A DNA stretch of 64,000 bases. It comes from Croceifilum oryzae (GTDB lineage Bacteria > Bacillota > Bacilli > Thermoactinomycetales > Thermoactinomycetaceae). The stretch covers positions 148,230 to 212,229 of the forward strand of contig NZ_JAUSUV010000008.1 of NCBI RefSeq assembly GCF_030814315.1, read 5' to 3'. Both the position numbers and the translations under genes were made by a program. Positions 16,574-25,519 of this stretch are shown piece after piece (position 1 is the stretch's first letter; the number at the start of each line of letters is the position of its first letter). The notes below the pieces were generated by a model that ran no database searches, was not told the DNA's origin, and worked only from the letters and a program-made list of their open reading frames with translations.

Positions 16574-17407
16574 ATGAAAGAGAATGTAACGGTTAAAGAG
16601 ATTGAGCAACTCGATTTTTCCAGTTTAGTTGGTGTAGTACGGGAGCCAAATATGTGCTCAGGCGGGATTGAAACCCTACGAGTTATCATTCGGGAAAGTA
16701 ATATTCGTCACGATGCGAAAATTCTTGAAGTGGGCTCGAATACTGGATTTTCTAGTATTGAATTTGCAAGCACTTTGCCTCATGCACATGTTGTAGGAAT
16801 TGATATGAATCCTATATCGGTTGCTTTTTCTAAAGATAAAGCCAAGAAGTTTGGTATAGACAACGTGGAGTTTATTCAAGCTAATGCGCTGAAGTTGCCA
16901 TTTGAGGATGATTCCTTTGACATGGTATTTATTAGTAATGTGACATCATTTATTAATGATCGTGAAACCGCCATTACTGAATACATCCGTGTGTTAAAGC
17001 CAGGTGGAATTTTGGCAGTAGCGCCTATTTACTATCGTGAAACACCACCGGAACATATCGTGACTGCTGTTGAGGAGGCTATTCTAGCAAATGTTACGGT
17101 ACGAGATAAAAGTTATTGGAAAGAGATTTTGTCAGGTTTTGAGATACAGGAGTACTTTGACCAAGATTATAAATATATTAAATCTACCGAAGAGGAAATG
17201 AGTTCTTATGTAGACATGGTTATGTCACAAGAACATTTACGTAGCTATGATGAAGATCTAGTGGTGGCTATGAAAAAGAGATTGCAGTACTTCTATGAGC
17301 TTTTTGATGAAAACCTACAGTATGCAGGATTTTCCGTGATGCTGTATCGCTATCAATCGCCAAATGATATACCGATTCTGCATAAAACCTGTTTGGTGAA
17401 GGGTTAG
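16574..17407 (+). CDS. Class I SAM-dependent methyltransferase
   Basis: The 277-residue protein has motif I ILEVGSNTGFSS (about residues 50-61), the acidic end of strand 2 VGIDMN, motif post-II ANALKLPFEDDSFDMV and motif III VLKPGGILAV, all typical of UbiE/type 11 methyltransferases. A C-terminal 100-residue extension is not part of the core and may bind the substrate. It is the first enzyme of the probable operon to 30677. The acceptor is unknown: O-, N- or C-methylation of the product or of a carrier-bound intermediate are all possible. Confidence 0.85.
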   Translation: MKENVTVKEIEQLDFSSLVGVVREPNMCSGGIETLRVIIRESNIRHDAKILEVGSNTGFSSIEFASTLPHAHVVGIDMNPISVAFSKDKAKKFGIDNVEFIQANALKLPFEDDSFDMVFISNVTSFINDRETAITEYIRVLKPGGILAVAPIYYRETPPEHIVTAVEEAILANVTVRDKSYWKEILSGFEIQEYFDQDYKYIKSTEEEMSSYVDMVMSQEHLRSYDEDLVVAMKKRLQYFYELFDENLQYAGFSVMLYRYQSPNDIPILHKTCLVKG

Positions 17408-17481
17408 TCGTAGTAAAAGGGTTGGCACCTTTTAGAGTCAACTCAGACTATAGATAATCGATTACGGTTTGGAGGAAGGTT

Positions 17482-17601
17482 TTGAACAGGGAACAGTCTT
17501 CTCTACATCACTTTAAGGCGGAAATTATGTATCCTTCAAATCTTCTTCCAAATCTACTTTGTCTACAGTTTTGGTCCATATGGATAGTTGTAAGGGAGTG
17601 A
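17482..17601 (+). CDS. Possible 39-residue leader or small peptide
   Basis: A TTG start lies 6 bases after GGAGG (17471-17475). The frame ends at TGA 17599, over the ribosome-binding site and start area of the dehydrogenase gene. The peptide is rich in Leu, Trp and Phe near its end (LLPNLLCLQFWSIWIVVRE). Its strong site and overlap suggest translational coupling. It could also be a hydrophobic peptide used by the cluster, or chance. Confidence 0.3.
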   Translation: MNREQSSLHHFKAEIMYPSNLLPNLLCLQFWSIWIVVRE

Positions 17602-18566
17602 TACTTCTGATTATTTCATCAATAGCGCATATCGACGAGCATTTGCAAAATAAATTAAGAAACGATTTTCCTGAAAACCAATTTTTGTTTTTCTCTCATC
17701 CTAAAGAAATAGAAAGTGATGTAGATGCATTAGAAAGAACCGAAATCTTAATTGCATACGGAGATGGGGTTTCGCCAGAGGTACTGGATGTAATGCCCAA
17801 TCTGAAATGGGTTCATGTACTTAGTTCTGGATTGAATTTGTTGCCTAAGGCGAAATTAAAAAGTAAAGAGACAATCGTGACAAATGTGAAAGGGATCCAT
17901 GCGATTCCGATGTCCGAATACACAATCAGTATGATATTAAATATTGTGCGTAGAAACTATCATTTTTTCCAATTGCAACAAAAGAACGAATGGGAATCAT
18001 GGGTTACGGTAGAAGAAGCCTACGGAAAAACACTTGGCATTATTGGGTTAGGTACAGTCGGTATGGATATCGCCAAAAAAGCGAAAGTGTTTGGAATGAA
18101 CATTATGGGTATGTGCAACCAAAGTCAGCCAGTGTGTGAATATGTAGATGAGGTCGTTCCGAAAGAGAATATGGAATATTTATTGCGAAACTCAGATTTT
18201 GTCTTGCTAACTGTACCTCTCACATCGGACACGTTTCATCTGATTGATATCAATGAACTCAATATGATGAAAAAGTCCGCTTATATCATGAATATTAGTC
18301 GCGGTAACGTCATCAATGAAGAAGCGCTTATTCAAGTATTAAAAGAAAAAAGGATTGCTGGTGCCGTTCTTGATGTATTTTCCAGTGAGCCGCTCCCTTC
18401 AGACCATCCGATCTGGGAGTTAGATAATGTGATGGTTACGCCACATGCAGCTGGACGAACACCATTTTATATGGAGCGATCATTAGACATATTTACAACG
18501 AATCTGGAAATATATCCGAATGAAAGTAAGATGGTGAATGTCATTGATTTAGATAAAGGTTATTGA
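17580..18566 (+). CDS. D-2-hydroxyacid dehydrogenase (SerA/PdxB-like)
   Basis: This NAD(P)-dependent dehydrogenase has the Rossmann motif GIIGLGTVGMDIAKKA, the catalytic Arg region NISRGNVINEEAL and the catalytic His in TPHAAG. There is no ACT or other C-terminal regulatory domain, unlike housekeeping SerA. The start is uncertain: ATG 17580 lacks a site, GTG 17598 overlaps AAGGGAG, and CTG 17607 has the best spacing. SerC follows 16 bases later, so the pair could oxidise and then transaminate a hydroxyacid (3-phosphoglycerate or an analogue) to supply an amino acid for the cluster. Confidence 0.82.
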   Translation: MDSCKGVILLIISSIAHIDEHLQNKLRNDFPENQFLFFSHPKEIESDVDALERTEILIAYGDGVSPEVLDVMPNLKWVHVLSSGLNLLPKAKLKSKETIVTNVKGIHAIPMSEYTISMILNIVRRNYHFFQLQQKNEWESWVTVEEAYGKTLGIIGLGTVGMDIAKKAKVFGMNIMGMCNQSQPVCEYVDEVVPKENMEYLLRNSDFVLLTVPLTSDTFHLIDINELNMMKKSAYIMNISRGNVINEEALIQVLKEKRIAGAVLDVFSSEPLPSDHPIWELDNVMVTPHAAGRTPFYMERSLDIFTTNLEIYPNESKMVNVIDLDKGY

Positions 18567-18582
18567 AAGGAGATGGATAAAA

Positions 18583-19662
18583 ATGATGCGTGCACATAAC
18601 TTCTCTTCGGGACCTGCGGCAATGCCAAGTGAGGTATTGATCCAAGCCCAAAATGAGTTGCTAAGTTATGATGATTCGGGCATGTCAATTATGGAAATGA
18701 GTCATCGTAGTAAATATTATGACCAGATTCATAATGAAACGATGGAATTAATTCGTCAATTACTAGGCATTCCTGCGAATTATAAAATCGGCTTACTTCA
18801 AGGTGGAGCAAGATTGCAGTTTGCCATGATACCTTTGAACTTCATGTCGAAAGGGAGACAAGCTGGTTATGTATTGACGGATACTTGGTCAGAAGAAGCT
18901 TTCAAAGAGGCCGAACATGTGGGCTCTGCCTATATTGCTGGCAAAAATGATGGGTATCGCCGAATTCCTGATAGCAATGAAATAGAGATTCAAAGAGATA
19001 CGACATATATTCATTTGACATCCAACAATACGATCGTGGGTACTCAGTACCATGATTATCCGCAATTAAATGGAGTGCATCTCATAGCGGATATGACAAG
19101 TGACATTATGTCGAAAGAGATTGATGTTAACTCATTCTCCTTGATTTATGCGGGTGCACAAAAAAATCTAGGACCTTCTGGCGTAACGTTAGTCATCTTA
19201 CGAGAAGATTTACTAGAAGAAGAATCGTCGCTCACAATGCCTGCGCTACGATACAGTTCTCACTTAAAAGAAAACTGCATGTTAGCAACTCCACCCACCT
19301 ACAATATCTATTTAGTGAATCTATTTGCGAAATGGATTCAACAGCAAGGTGGTGTAGCAATGATCGAAAAACAAAATCAGAAAAAAGCGACGTTGCTATA
19401 CGATTTTATCGATCAGAGTGGAGGATTCTACAAGGGTTATTCAGAGAGAAGTAGTCGTTCCCATATGAATATCACCTTTCATCTTCCAACCAAAGAATTG
19501 GATCAAAAATTTATTGCTCAAGCCTATCAAGAAGGATTCATAGGAGTGAATGGTCATCACCGGATCGGTGGTTGTAGAGCTTCGATCTATAATGGCGTTT
19601 CGCTACAAAGTTGCATGGAATTAGAAATGTTTATGAAACACTTCCAAGATCAGAATGGGTAG
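18583..19662 (+). CDS. serC: Phosphoserine aminotransferase-like enzyme (SerC family)
   Basis: The 359-residue PLP enzyme begins with the SerC hallmark HNFSSGPAAMPSEVL and has QGGARLQF and the PLP-binding Lys194 in YAGAQKNLGPSG. It matches the family's length of about 360. SerC converts 3-phosphohydroxypyruvate to phosphoserine with glutamate as amino donor, and also acts on a similar substrate in vitamin B6 synthesis. AAAGGAG lies 10 bases before the ATG. Its place behind a dehydrogenase and inside a biosynthetic operon suggests a dedicated supply of serine, phosphoserine or an analogue. The real substrate is not known. Confidence 0.88.
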   Translation: MMRAHNFSSGPAAMPSEVLIQAQNELLSYDDSGMSIMEMSHRSKYYDQIHNETMELIRQLLGIPANYKIGLLQGGARLQFAMIPLNFMSKGRQAGYVLTDTWSEEAFKEAEHVGSAYIAGKNDGYRRIPDSNEIEIQRDTTYIHLTSNNTIVGTQYHDYPQLNGVHLIADMTSDIMSKEIDVNSFSLIYAGAQKNLGPSGVTLVILREDLLEEESSLTMPALRYSSHLKENCMLATPPTYNIYLVNLFAKWIQQQGGVAMIEKQNQKKATLLYDFIDQSGGFYKGYSERSSRSHMNITFHLPTKELDQKFIAQAYQEGFIGVNGHHRIGGCRASIYNGVSLQSCMELEMFMKHFQDQNG

Positions 19663-19718
19663 ATGGTTGAGAGATAGTCGAGCAGGTCAATCGTTACTTG
19701 TGAAGGGAGTTCAACGTA

Positions 19719-20723
19719 TTGCTTAAGCTGGTGGATGTAATTCGTAGTGGGAAAATCGAGAGTACTCATTATGGTCATATAGCTGTGGTGGATGCACAAG
19801 GAAAGTTGTTGTATTCAGCAGGTGATCCAGATAGATGGACATGTGCTAGATCTTCAATTAAACCATTTCAGGCACTGCCAATCGTGCAAACAGGGACCGC
19901 TGACAATTATGATCTCACGGACAAAGAATTAGCCTTATGTTGTGGATCACATATTGGAGAAAAACAACATATTGAAACAGTTTTTGGAATGCTAGAACGA
20001 GCTGGGATTCGAGAAACAACTCTACGATGTGGCACGAATTTACCGCCCTTGTTTATATACAGAGAGTTAATCAGAAAGGGAAAAGATATTGCACCGGTCC
20101 ATCACAATTGTTCCGGTAAACATGCAGGAATGCTATTAACTGCGAAATATCTGAATGAAGAATTGGTAGATTATCATAAGCCCGATCACCCTGTTCAACA
20201 ACGTATTATGCAAACATTAGCTCGGATTGGTAGACTGACACCGGAAGAAATTGAGATAGGAATCGATGGATGCGGGGTTCCTGCGTACTTCCTTTCCCTG
20301 GAACGTTGGGCCACCATTTTCGCCCGATTTGCAGATTCGAAATCATTGGATCCTATGGATCGGCTAGCTGCTGAACGTATTACGCGTGCGATGACCACTT
20401 TCCCTGAAATGGTGGCTGGATCCAATGAATTTTGTACAGAGCTTATGAAGGTTGGCGAGGGTAGATGGATAGCCAAAGGCGGTGCAGAAGCTGTCTACTG
20501 TATCGGTGATAGAGAAACTGGACTGGGAATAGCAATTAAGGTCGAAGATGGCGCTTTACGTGCGGTTCATGCAGTGGCTGTGGAAGTATTAAAGCAACTA
20601 GATTTGCTTCGTGAAGATCAATTGCAAGAGTTGATGGGCTTTTATAAGCCGACACTCAAAAATGGGCGTGAAGAAGAAGTAGGTCATATTTTACCGTCAT
20701 TCCAACTCACTGCACGGAGTTGA
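19719..20723 (+). CDS. Asparaginase family II-like protein
   Basis: The 334-residue protein starts with TTG, 9 bases after GGGAG. It resembles the thermolabile type II asparaginases of the Rhizobium etli kind: RSSIKPFQALP, the catalytic-site phrases CCGSHIGE and HHNCSGKHAGML, and GCGVPAYFLSL. Such enzymes hydrolyse the asparagine side-chain amide; relatives may act on other amides. In this operon, beside an AsnRS-like protein, it could make aspartate, transfer an acyl group, or cleave a protecting group. It is full length with no missing segment visible. Confidence 0.82.
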   Translation: MLKLVDVIRSGKIESTHYGHIAVVDAQGKLLYSAGDPDRWTCARSSIKPFQALPIVQTGTADNYDLTDKELALCCGSHIGEKQHIETVFGMLERAGIRETTLRCGTNLPPLFIYRELIRKGKDIAPVHHNCSGKHAGMLLTAKYLNEELVDYHKPDHPVQQRIMQTLARIGRLTPEEIEIGIDGCGVPAYFLSLERWATIFARFADSKSLDPMDRLAAERITRAMTTFPEMVAGSNEFCTELMKVGEGRWIAKGGAEAVYCIGDRETGLGIAIKVEDGALRAVHAVAVEVLKQLDLLREDQLQELMGFYKPTLKNGREEEVGHILPSFQLTARS

Positions 20724-20751
20724 AATACTGTCTATTAGATAGGAGTAACAT

Positions 20752-21768
20752 ATGCGTAAAGAACTAGATATGGAAATGTACACAGGACATGTGGATTGTT
20801 GGAGCCGAGCATCCTTCTCTATTCTAAATTATATGGGGCTAGAAAATCCGGGTGTATTGATGGGTGTAAATAATGGCACTTATTTATTGATGAATCCACA
20901 TGAGTGTAAGTTAACACCCAGCTATATTGATCAGCCGATGATTCGATTATTCAATATGAAAGTGGATTATCAGGAGTTTAGTGAAGAAGAAGAAGTATGG
21001 AAAGAAATTGTGGATTCGATAAACAAGGACATACCAATTGCCATTTTCTGTAACACAAAAAACCTTCCATTTACTTCGTTTTTACGTGACTTTCATATGA
21101 CCATTATTGCAGGCTACTCTTCGGAGCCACGAACGGTACTAATCCGAGATACATTGGGTGATTACAAGGATTACATTTCATTTGATCAATTAGTGAAGGC
21201 GATGACTTTATCTCCTGAGTTAATGATTCAGGCGAGAGCAACTCAGCCATTTAAAATAGTTACGATCATTCCAAGAGATACTGAGATGGATCTGTATCAG
21301 GAAATACTTATGGAATATTTTATCAAGAATATGATGATCATGAAAGGCGAAGTTGAGCCAGACGAAGAAAGCCGTAAACAAATTTTACAGCTAGCCAATA
21401 TGCCAGTTGGCACAGAGATTTTTACAGGCTGGAGTGGAATAGAGCGGCTATCTGAGATATTCATCGATCTTCCCTTGCATATTCAAAAGAATTTTTCGGG
21501 CTATTTTTTAGAATTTGCAATCAAACGGACTTTTTTATTAGATACGATGATGCATTTTCAATCGTTATTGCCGGCTGACAAGTTGGATGAAAGTTGTAAA
21601 TATATGAAACGTGTATCACAGTCTTGGAATGTGATGAGAAATATGTTGATTAAGTATCAATTCACTCAAAATTCATCTCTACTTACACAGATCCAGCAAC
21701 GATTGAAGCAAGTAGTAAGTGAGGAGCAAATAGCTTTAGAAAACTATGCGATTAGGGGGATCATCTAG
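20752..21768 (+). CDS. BtrH-like carrier-protein acyltransferase candidate
   Basis: The N-terminal 180 residues have the cysteine-protease-like pattern of the BtrH N-terminal domain: DCWSRASFSILNYMG with Cys16, then FHMTIIAGY with His and LIRDTLGD with Asp. BtrH of the butirosin pathway moves an acyl group from a carrier protein to an aminoglycoside amine. The C-terminal 150 residues are alpha-helical and unassigned. GGAGT precedes the ATG. With two carrier proteins downstream, an acyl transfer role is the best guess. A second protein of this kind is encoded at 28081. Confidence 0.62.
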   Translation: MRKELDMEMYTGHVDCWSRASFSILNYMGLENPGVLMGVNNGTYLLMNPHECKLTPSYIDQPMIRLFNMKVDYQEFSEEEEVWKEIVDSINKDIPIAIFCNTKNLPFTSFLRDFHMTIIAGYSSEPRTVLIRDTLGDYKDYISFDQLVKAMTLSPELMIQARATQPFKIVTIIPRDTEMDLYQEILMEYFIKNMMIMKGEVEPDEESRKQILQLANMPVGTEIFTGWSGIERLSEIFIDLPLHIQKNFSGYFLEFAIKRTFLLDTMMHFQSLLPADKLDESCKYMKRVSQSWNVMRNMLIKYQFTQNSSLLTQIQQRLKQVVSEEQIALENYAIRGII

Positions 21769-21770
21769 CA

Positions 21771-22385
21771 ATGACTTTCTTATTCACGAAGAAAGGAATG
21801 GGCTGTACCTATCATTTATTGGATCTAGAAAATTTGTGGAACAATAATGCGATTGCTTTTATGGATCGACTTGAAGAGAGTAATGCAAGTATTGGATATT
21901 CAGGTACTAGCTTCGGAACTGCATTTCCGGCTCAAGATCTGCCTAACTCTAAAGAAGTTTTTGAAAGTCATGGTATTCCCTTTCTTTTTCCGATTAAGAA
22001 GATCAATACACCTAACAACGTGGAATGTAATGGTCAAATGATTGATTGTAGTAACCAAAAGCTAGCTAAGATTCATTTTGTTGGTTGCACTGAACAAGGG
22101 GATTTCACAGAATCCATCCAGATTCATGCATCGAATCAAGCGGTGTATTCCTCAGATCTGAGCTTCAGTGAGTGGATCTTGAGAGAACCAAAGTTTGGAG
22201 AACGTGAAGCAATCAGAACCTCAGGAATTGCTAGTCAATTTTACGGGTTTTCAGAAGGAGTACGAACCACACTTTGGTTACAGACGATATCTGTTTCGAG
22301 TGAAGAACCAATCAGCCATATCGTTCTACCTGTAAATGAGAATATGCATATTTTCTGTATTACATTGCAAACGAGGGATTTATAG
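21771..22385 (+). CDS. Orphan beta-sandwich domain protein
   Basis: The 204-residue protein starts 2 bases after the preceding stop. Its phrases FGTAFPAQDLPNS, GIPFLFPI, NNVECNGQMID, KIHFVGCTEQGDF and LSFSEWIL follow the pattern of a domain often found at the end of secreted glycoside hydrolases (aligned loosely to GxSYPAEAL, FxWP, DNVxxxGQ, LxFLG, xxYTDGS). Here it stands alone, has no signal peptide and is in a biosynthetic operon. It may bind a sugar or the growing product, or be a scaffold. No catalytic residues can be named. Confidence 0.4.
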   Translation: MTFLFTKKGMGCTYHLLDLENLWNNNAIAFMDRLEESNASIGYSGTSFGTAFPAQDLPNSKEVFESHGIPFLFPIKKINTPNNVECNGQMIDCSNQKLAKIHFVGCTEQGDFTESIQIHASNQAVYSSDLSFSEWILREPKFGEREAIRTSGIASQFYGFSEGVRTTLWLQTISVSSEEPISHIVLPVNENMHIFCITLQTRDL

Positions 22386-22410
22386 TTAAGCCTGAATGAG
22401 GGGGATACAA

Positions 22411-22653
22411 GTGAATATTCAACAAGAAATAGTGGATATTGTAAAGAATATCACGGGATTAGAGGAGGTGTCACCCAACCAAAAATTGATTGATGGCATT
22501 GGAATCGACTCATTTAGCTACATTCAGTTAATTATTGAACTGGAAGAGAAATTTCATATGAAGTTTAATGATCAGGATCTAAATATAGAAAGATTTCCTG
22601 ATATAGAGAGTTTATCAAAGTATTTTATAGATTCTCTAGAGAAAACCACGTAA
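22411..22653 (+). CDS. Stand-alone acyl/peptidyl carrier protein 1
   Basis: The 80-residue four-helix carrier protein has the phosphopantetheine site Ser34 in GIDSFSYIQL. The GTG start at 22411 is preferred over the ATG at 22396 because GAGGGGG stands 7 bases before it. It lacks partner domains, so it must work in trans with the ligases next to it. The AsnRS-like gene follows directly, hinting that this carrier is that protein's partner. Activation by a phosphopantetheinyl transferase encoded elsewhere is required; none is seen in the cluster. Confidence 0.9.
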   Translation: MNIQQEIVDIVKNITGLEEVSPNQKLIDGIGIDSFSYIQLIIELEEKFHMKFNDQDLNIERFPDIESLSKYFIDSLEKTT

Positions 22654-22732
22654 CAATCATGTCCGAGTAAAGTGGACAAGCATGGGTCGCATTTTTACAA
22701 AAAGTAAGATTAAATCACTTGGAGGTTTATAT

Positions 22733-23767
22733 ATGAATACACTTGCAAAACGAGTTAGTCCTACAAAATCTTGGGTTAATCCAAACGATCATTATAAAAA
22801 ATCCATGGGACATCCTTGGTATCAAGCGATCGCTGTACTACAAGATGAAATCGTCCATTCTACCTTTCAATTTTTTAGAGAACAAGGTATTCGATCAGTA
22901 TGCTTGCCAGCAACGACAGGATCTGTGACGAGTCCAATGGGTCTTGGGAGCGATTCTTTACCCGTGAAAATCGAATTAGAAGGTGTAGAAACATACCTCG
23001 CGGATTCCATGCAGTTCCATCTAGAATATATGCTTCGTTACTTAGACCAAGGGGTTCACTATGTGATGCCTACCTTTAGAGGCGAAGATGCTGATGCTAG
23101 ACATCTATGCCAATTTTATCATAGCGAAGCTGAAGTTGTGGGCACGTTAGAGGATGTTATGAAACTAGTGAGTGAGTATATTCACAGACTTTGTGTCGAT
23201 ATCCTTAACAACCCTGAGTCAAAGAAATTGGTAATGGAGATCGCTGGGACTACGGAGCATATTGAAAAAGTAGTCAGTCAAAAAGGTGTATATTCTACGA
23301 TTACATTAAGTGAAGCTATTCTAGAGTTAGAGAATGATCCGGAATATGTTTCGACTCATCCGGTAGGATTCAAAACGATTACCAATAAAGGTGAACAAGA
23401 ATTGATTAGAAGATTTGGTGGCCTAGTGTGGTTGACACACCACGATTACTTATCGGTTCCGTTTTATCAGGCAAGAGATAAAAATGGCGTAGCTGCACTG
23501 AATGCAGATTTACTCTTTGGAATTGGTGAGGTAGTAGGTTGTGGTGAAAGACATACAACCGGTGAAGAGTTGAGGGAATCGATGGAGTACCACACAGTCG
23601 ATGAAAAAGAATATGAGTGGTATACCTACATGAAAGATCATAATCCGATGAAGACTTCTGGATTTGGCATGGGGATGGAGCGCTTTATCTTGTTCCTACT
23701 GAAACATGATGATATTCGTGATATTCAAATCATCCCTCGATTCAATGGAGTAGCAATTAATCCATAA
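22733..23767 (+). CDS. AsnRS/AspRS-like class II synthetase core without anticodon-binding domain
   Basis: The start is ATG 22733, 7 bases after GGAGG, giving 344 residues. The class II catalytic core of the Asp/Asn subgroup is visible: the strand before motif 2 (ETYLADSMQFHLEYML), motif 2 with Arg116 (TFRGEDADARHLCQFY), and motif 3 with Arg317 (GFGMGMERF, then IRDIQIIPR). The N-terminal OB-fold that binds the tRNA anticodon is absent. It should therefore activate an amino acid, probably Asp or Asn, without reading tRNA. It may load a carrier protein or, like the archaeal AspRS-derived asparagine synthetase, amidate an aminoacyl adenylate. Confidence 0.85.
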   Translation: MNTLAKRVSPTKSWVNPNDHYKKSMGHPWYQAIAVLQDEIVHSTFQFFREQGIRSVCLPATTGSVTSPMGLGSDSLPVKIELEGVETYLADSMQFHLEYMLRYLDQGVHYVMPTFRGEDADARHLCQFYHSEAEVVGTLEDVMKLVSEYIHRLCVDILNNPESKKLVMEIAGTTEHIEKVVSQKGVYSTITLSEAILELENDPEYVSTHPVGFKTITNKGEQELIRRFGGLVWLTHHDYLSVPFYQARDKNGVAALNADLLFGIGEVVGCGERHTTGEELRESMEYHTVDEKEYEWYTYMKDHNPMKTSGFGMGMERFILFLLKHDDIRDIQIIPRFNGVAINP

Positions 23768-23789
23768 CAATAAATTCTAGGAGGTCCTT

Positions 23790-24041
23790 ATGAATCTTTC
23801 TGCCACTCAACAGATATTGGATGAAGTCTTGAAATCTCGCAATGTGACATATCAACCAGAACATCGTATCCTTCAGGACCTTAATATTGATTCCATTGAA
23901 GTCATCAGTTTGATCGTTGAGATTGAACAAAAAATCGGTTGTGAACTAGATGATGAAACGTACTTGACTGTATTGGAAGGAACCATTTGTGAGATTACGG
24001 AGGCGATTGAGCGTTTATTAGCCGCTCAATCACAAGGATGA
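23790..24041 (+). CDS. Stand-alone carrier protein 2
   Basis: The 83-residue carrier protein has the phosphopantetheine site Ser35 in LNIDSIEVISL. TAGGAGG precedes the ATG. Its stop overlaps the start of the AMP-ligase gene by 4 bases, so the two are coupled and probably partners. It differs clearly from carrier 1 (GIDSFS against NIDSIE), so each may carry a different building block. Confidence 0.9.
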   Translation: MNLSATQQILDEVLKSRNVTYQPEHRILQDLNIDSIEVISLIVEIEQKIGCELDDETYLTVLEGTICEITEAIERLLAAQSQG

Positions 24042-25504
24042 ACGATATGAAGTCTAGAAGAGATATTCTTGATCATATTATAGAAGCTCATGGGAATAGA
24101 CCATTCCTAAAAACATCTCGTGAGATCATTACTTTTCCTCAATTTCGCGAGAGGATAATGGATCTGTCCCATCTCATGTGTGACCGTTCATCAAGTACGG
24201 ATACTGGGCATTTGGCCGTCATTATGTGTAGACGACCCAAGAATTTTGTACTTGCTTACTTTGCCGCTATCTATGCCGGACTTGTTCCGGTTCCCATCTC
24301 AGAATTATGTAAGGAGAGGGAGATTACAGCTAGTATTCATGGGGCAGTTTACTTATTGTCCGATTGTCCGCAATCAGAAAATATACGAAACTTACGATCT
24401 GATGAGTTATCGAACGAGCTTATCTGCTATCACTTACAACCAGAAAAGCCTCTGAGCGCCGGAGTTGAAACCGCAGTATTGCTTTCTACATCTGGAAGTG
24501 TAGGCTTTCCTAAGCGAGTTATGTTGAGCTTTGACAATATTTTTGCCAATGTGGAAGGCTTACAACAGGCTTTGCAACTGTCCAGTGATGATTCTACTCT
24601 TGCGATTCTTCCATTTCACTATAGCTTTGCACATACGACACAGCTTTGGGCACAGTTTATCCTAGGAGCTCCACTAATTCTTACGGATGGTCCATTGATT
24701 CCGAAACAAGTAATGTCACTATGTACAAATCATCAGCCTGTTTCGGTTTGTGTGGTAGCACAGAGTATTAAAGTGTTATCTACTGTAACACAATGGGCTT
24801 CTAATTTTGATTTATCTTCCATACAACGTCTCATCGTTGCAGGTGGAAGAACTAGCCAGGATTTGATGGAAAGCGCGATTCAGCTATTTCCTAATGCAAA
24901 AATATTGCAAGGATATGGACTGACTGAAGCAGGACCACGAGTTTCTATGGAAATTGAGCAAGATGCTGTGAGAATCATGGACGGAATTCGCTCAAGTGGT
25001 AAACCTCTACCCAATGTAAAAGTGAAAATTGTAGATAGTGAATATAAAGAGACAGATACCTTACAAGAAGGAATGATCACTGTCTGTGGGCCTAATGTGA
25101 TGAAAGGCTATTTTATGAATGATATCAGTACAAAAAAGGTTTTCCATGATGGCTGGTTACTGACTGGAGATATTGGCTTCGTGGATCCATGTGGGTACCT
25201 CTATATCCGAGGTAGATCTCGTAATATGTTGGTCCACAAGGGATTTAAGGTATTTCCAGAAGAAATCGAATCCTTTGTATTAGAAGATCCTAGAATTCAA
25301 CGATGCCGAGCCTATGAGGAGAAAGGTTGCTACATTTTGGAGGTTCAAAGTACCGAAATAACTGATCCCCAAGTAATCTTGGAGCGAATGAAAAATGAAC
25401 TTTCTTATTGGAAGATCCCAGATCAACTTCGCTTTACGGAGATCGAACTCACTCACAATGGAAAAACAAAAAGAAATACAAATAAAAAAGTAACATTCTT
25501 ATAG
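24038..25504 (+). CDS. AMP-forming ligase (ANL superfamily) for carrier loading
   Basis: The 488-residue enzyme has the ANL core motifs: the phosphate-binding LLSTSGSVGFPKRVML, the adenine motif QGYGLTEAGPR, the ribose-binding LLTGDIGF, and the C-terminal hinge with a catalytic Lys near the end (NGKTKRN). It would form an acyl or aminoacyl adenylate and pass it to a carrier protein, most likely the one encoded just before it. ATG 24038 overlaps the carrier stop; ATG 24047 is another possible start with AAGGA upstream. The substrate cannot be read by eye. Confidence 0.88.
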   Translation: MNDMKSRRDILDHIIEAHGNRPFLKTSREIITFPQFRERIMDLSHLMCDRSSSTDTGHLAVIMCRRPKNFVLAYFAAIYAGLVPVPISELCKEREITASIHGAVYLLSDCPQSENIRNLRSDELSNELICYHLQPEKPLSAGVETAVLLSTSGSVGFPKRVMLSFDNIFANVEGLQQALQLSSDDSTLAILPFHYSFAHTTQLWAQFILGAPLILTDGPLIPKQVMSLCTNHQPVSVCVVAQSIKVLSTVTQWASNFDLSSIQRLIVAGGRTSQDLMESAIQLFPNAKILQGYGLTEAGPRVSMEIEQDAVRIMDGIRSSGKPLPNVKVKIVDSEYKETDTLQEGMITVCGPNVMKGYFMNDISTKKVFHDGWLLTGDIGFVDPCGYLYIRGRSRNMLVHKGFKVFPEEIESFVLEDPRIQRCRAYEEKGCYILEVQSTEITDPQVILERMKNELSYWKIPDQLRFTEIELTHNGKTKRNTNKKVTFL

Positions 25505-25519
25505 AAAGGAGTGGGCTTA

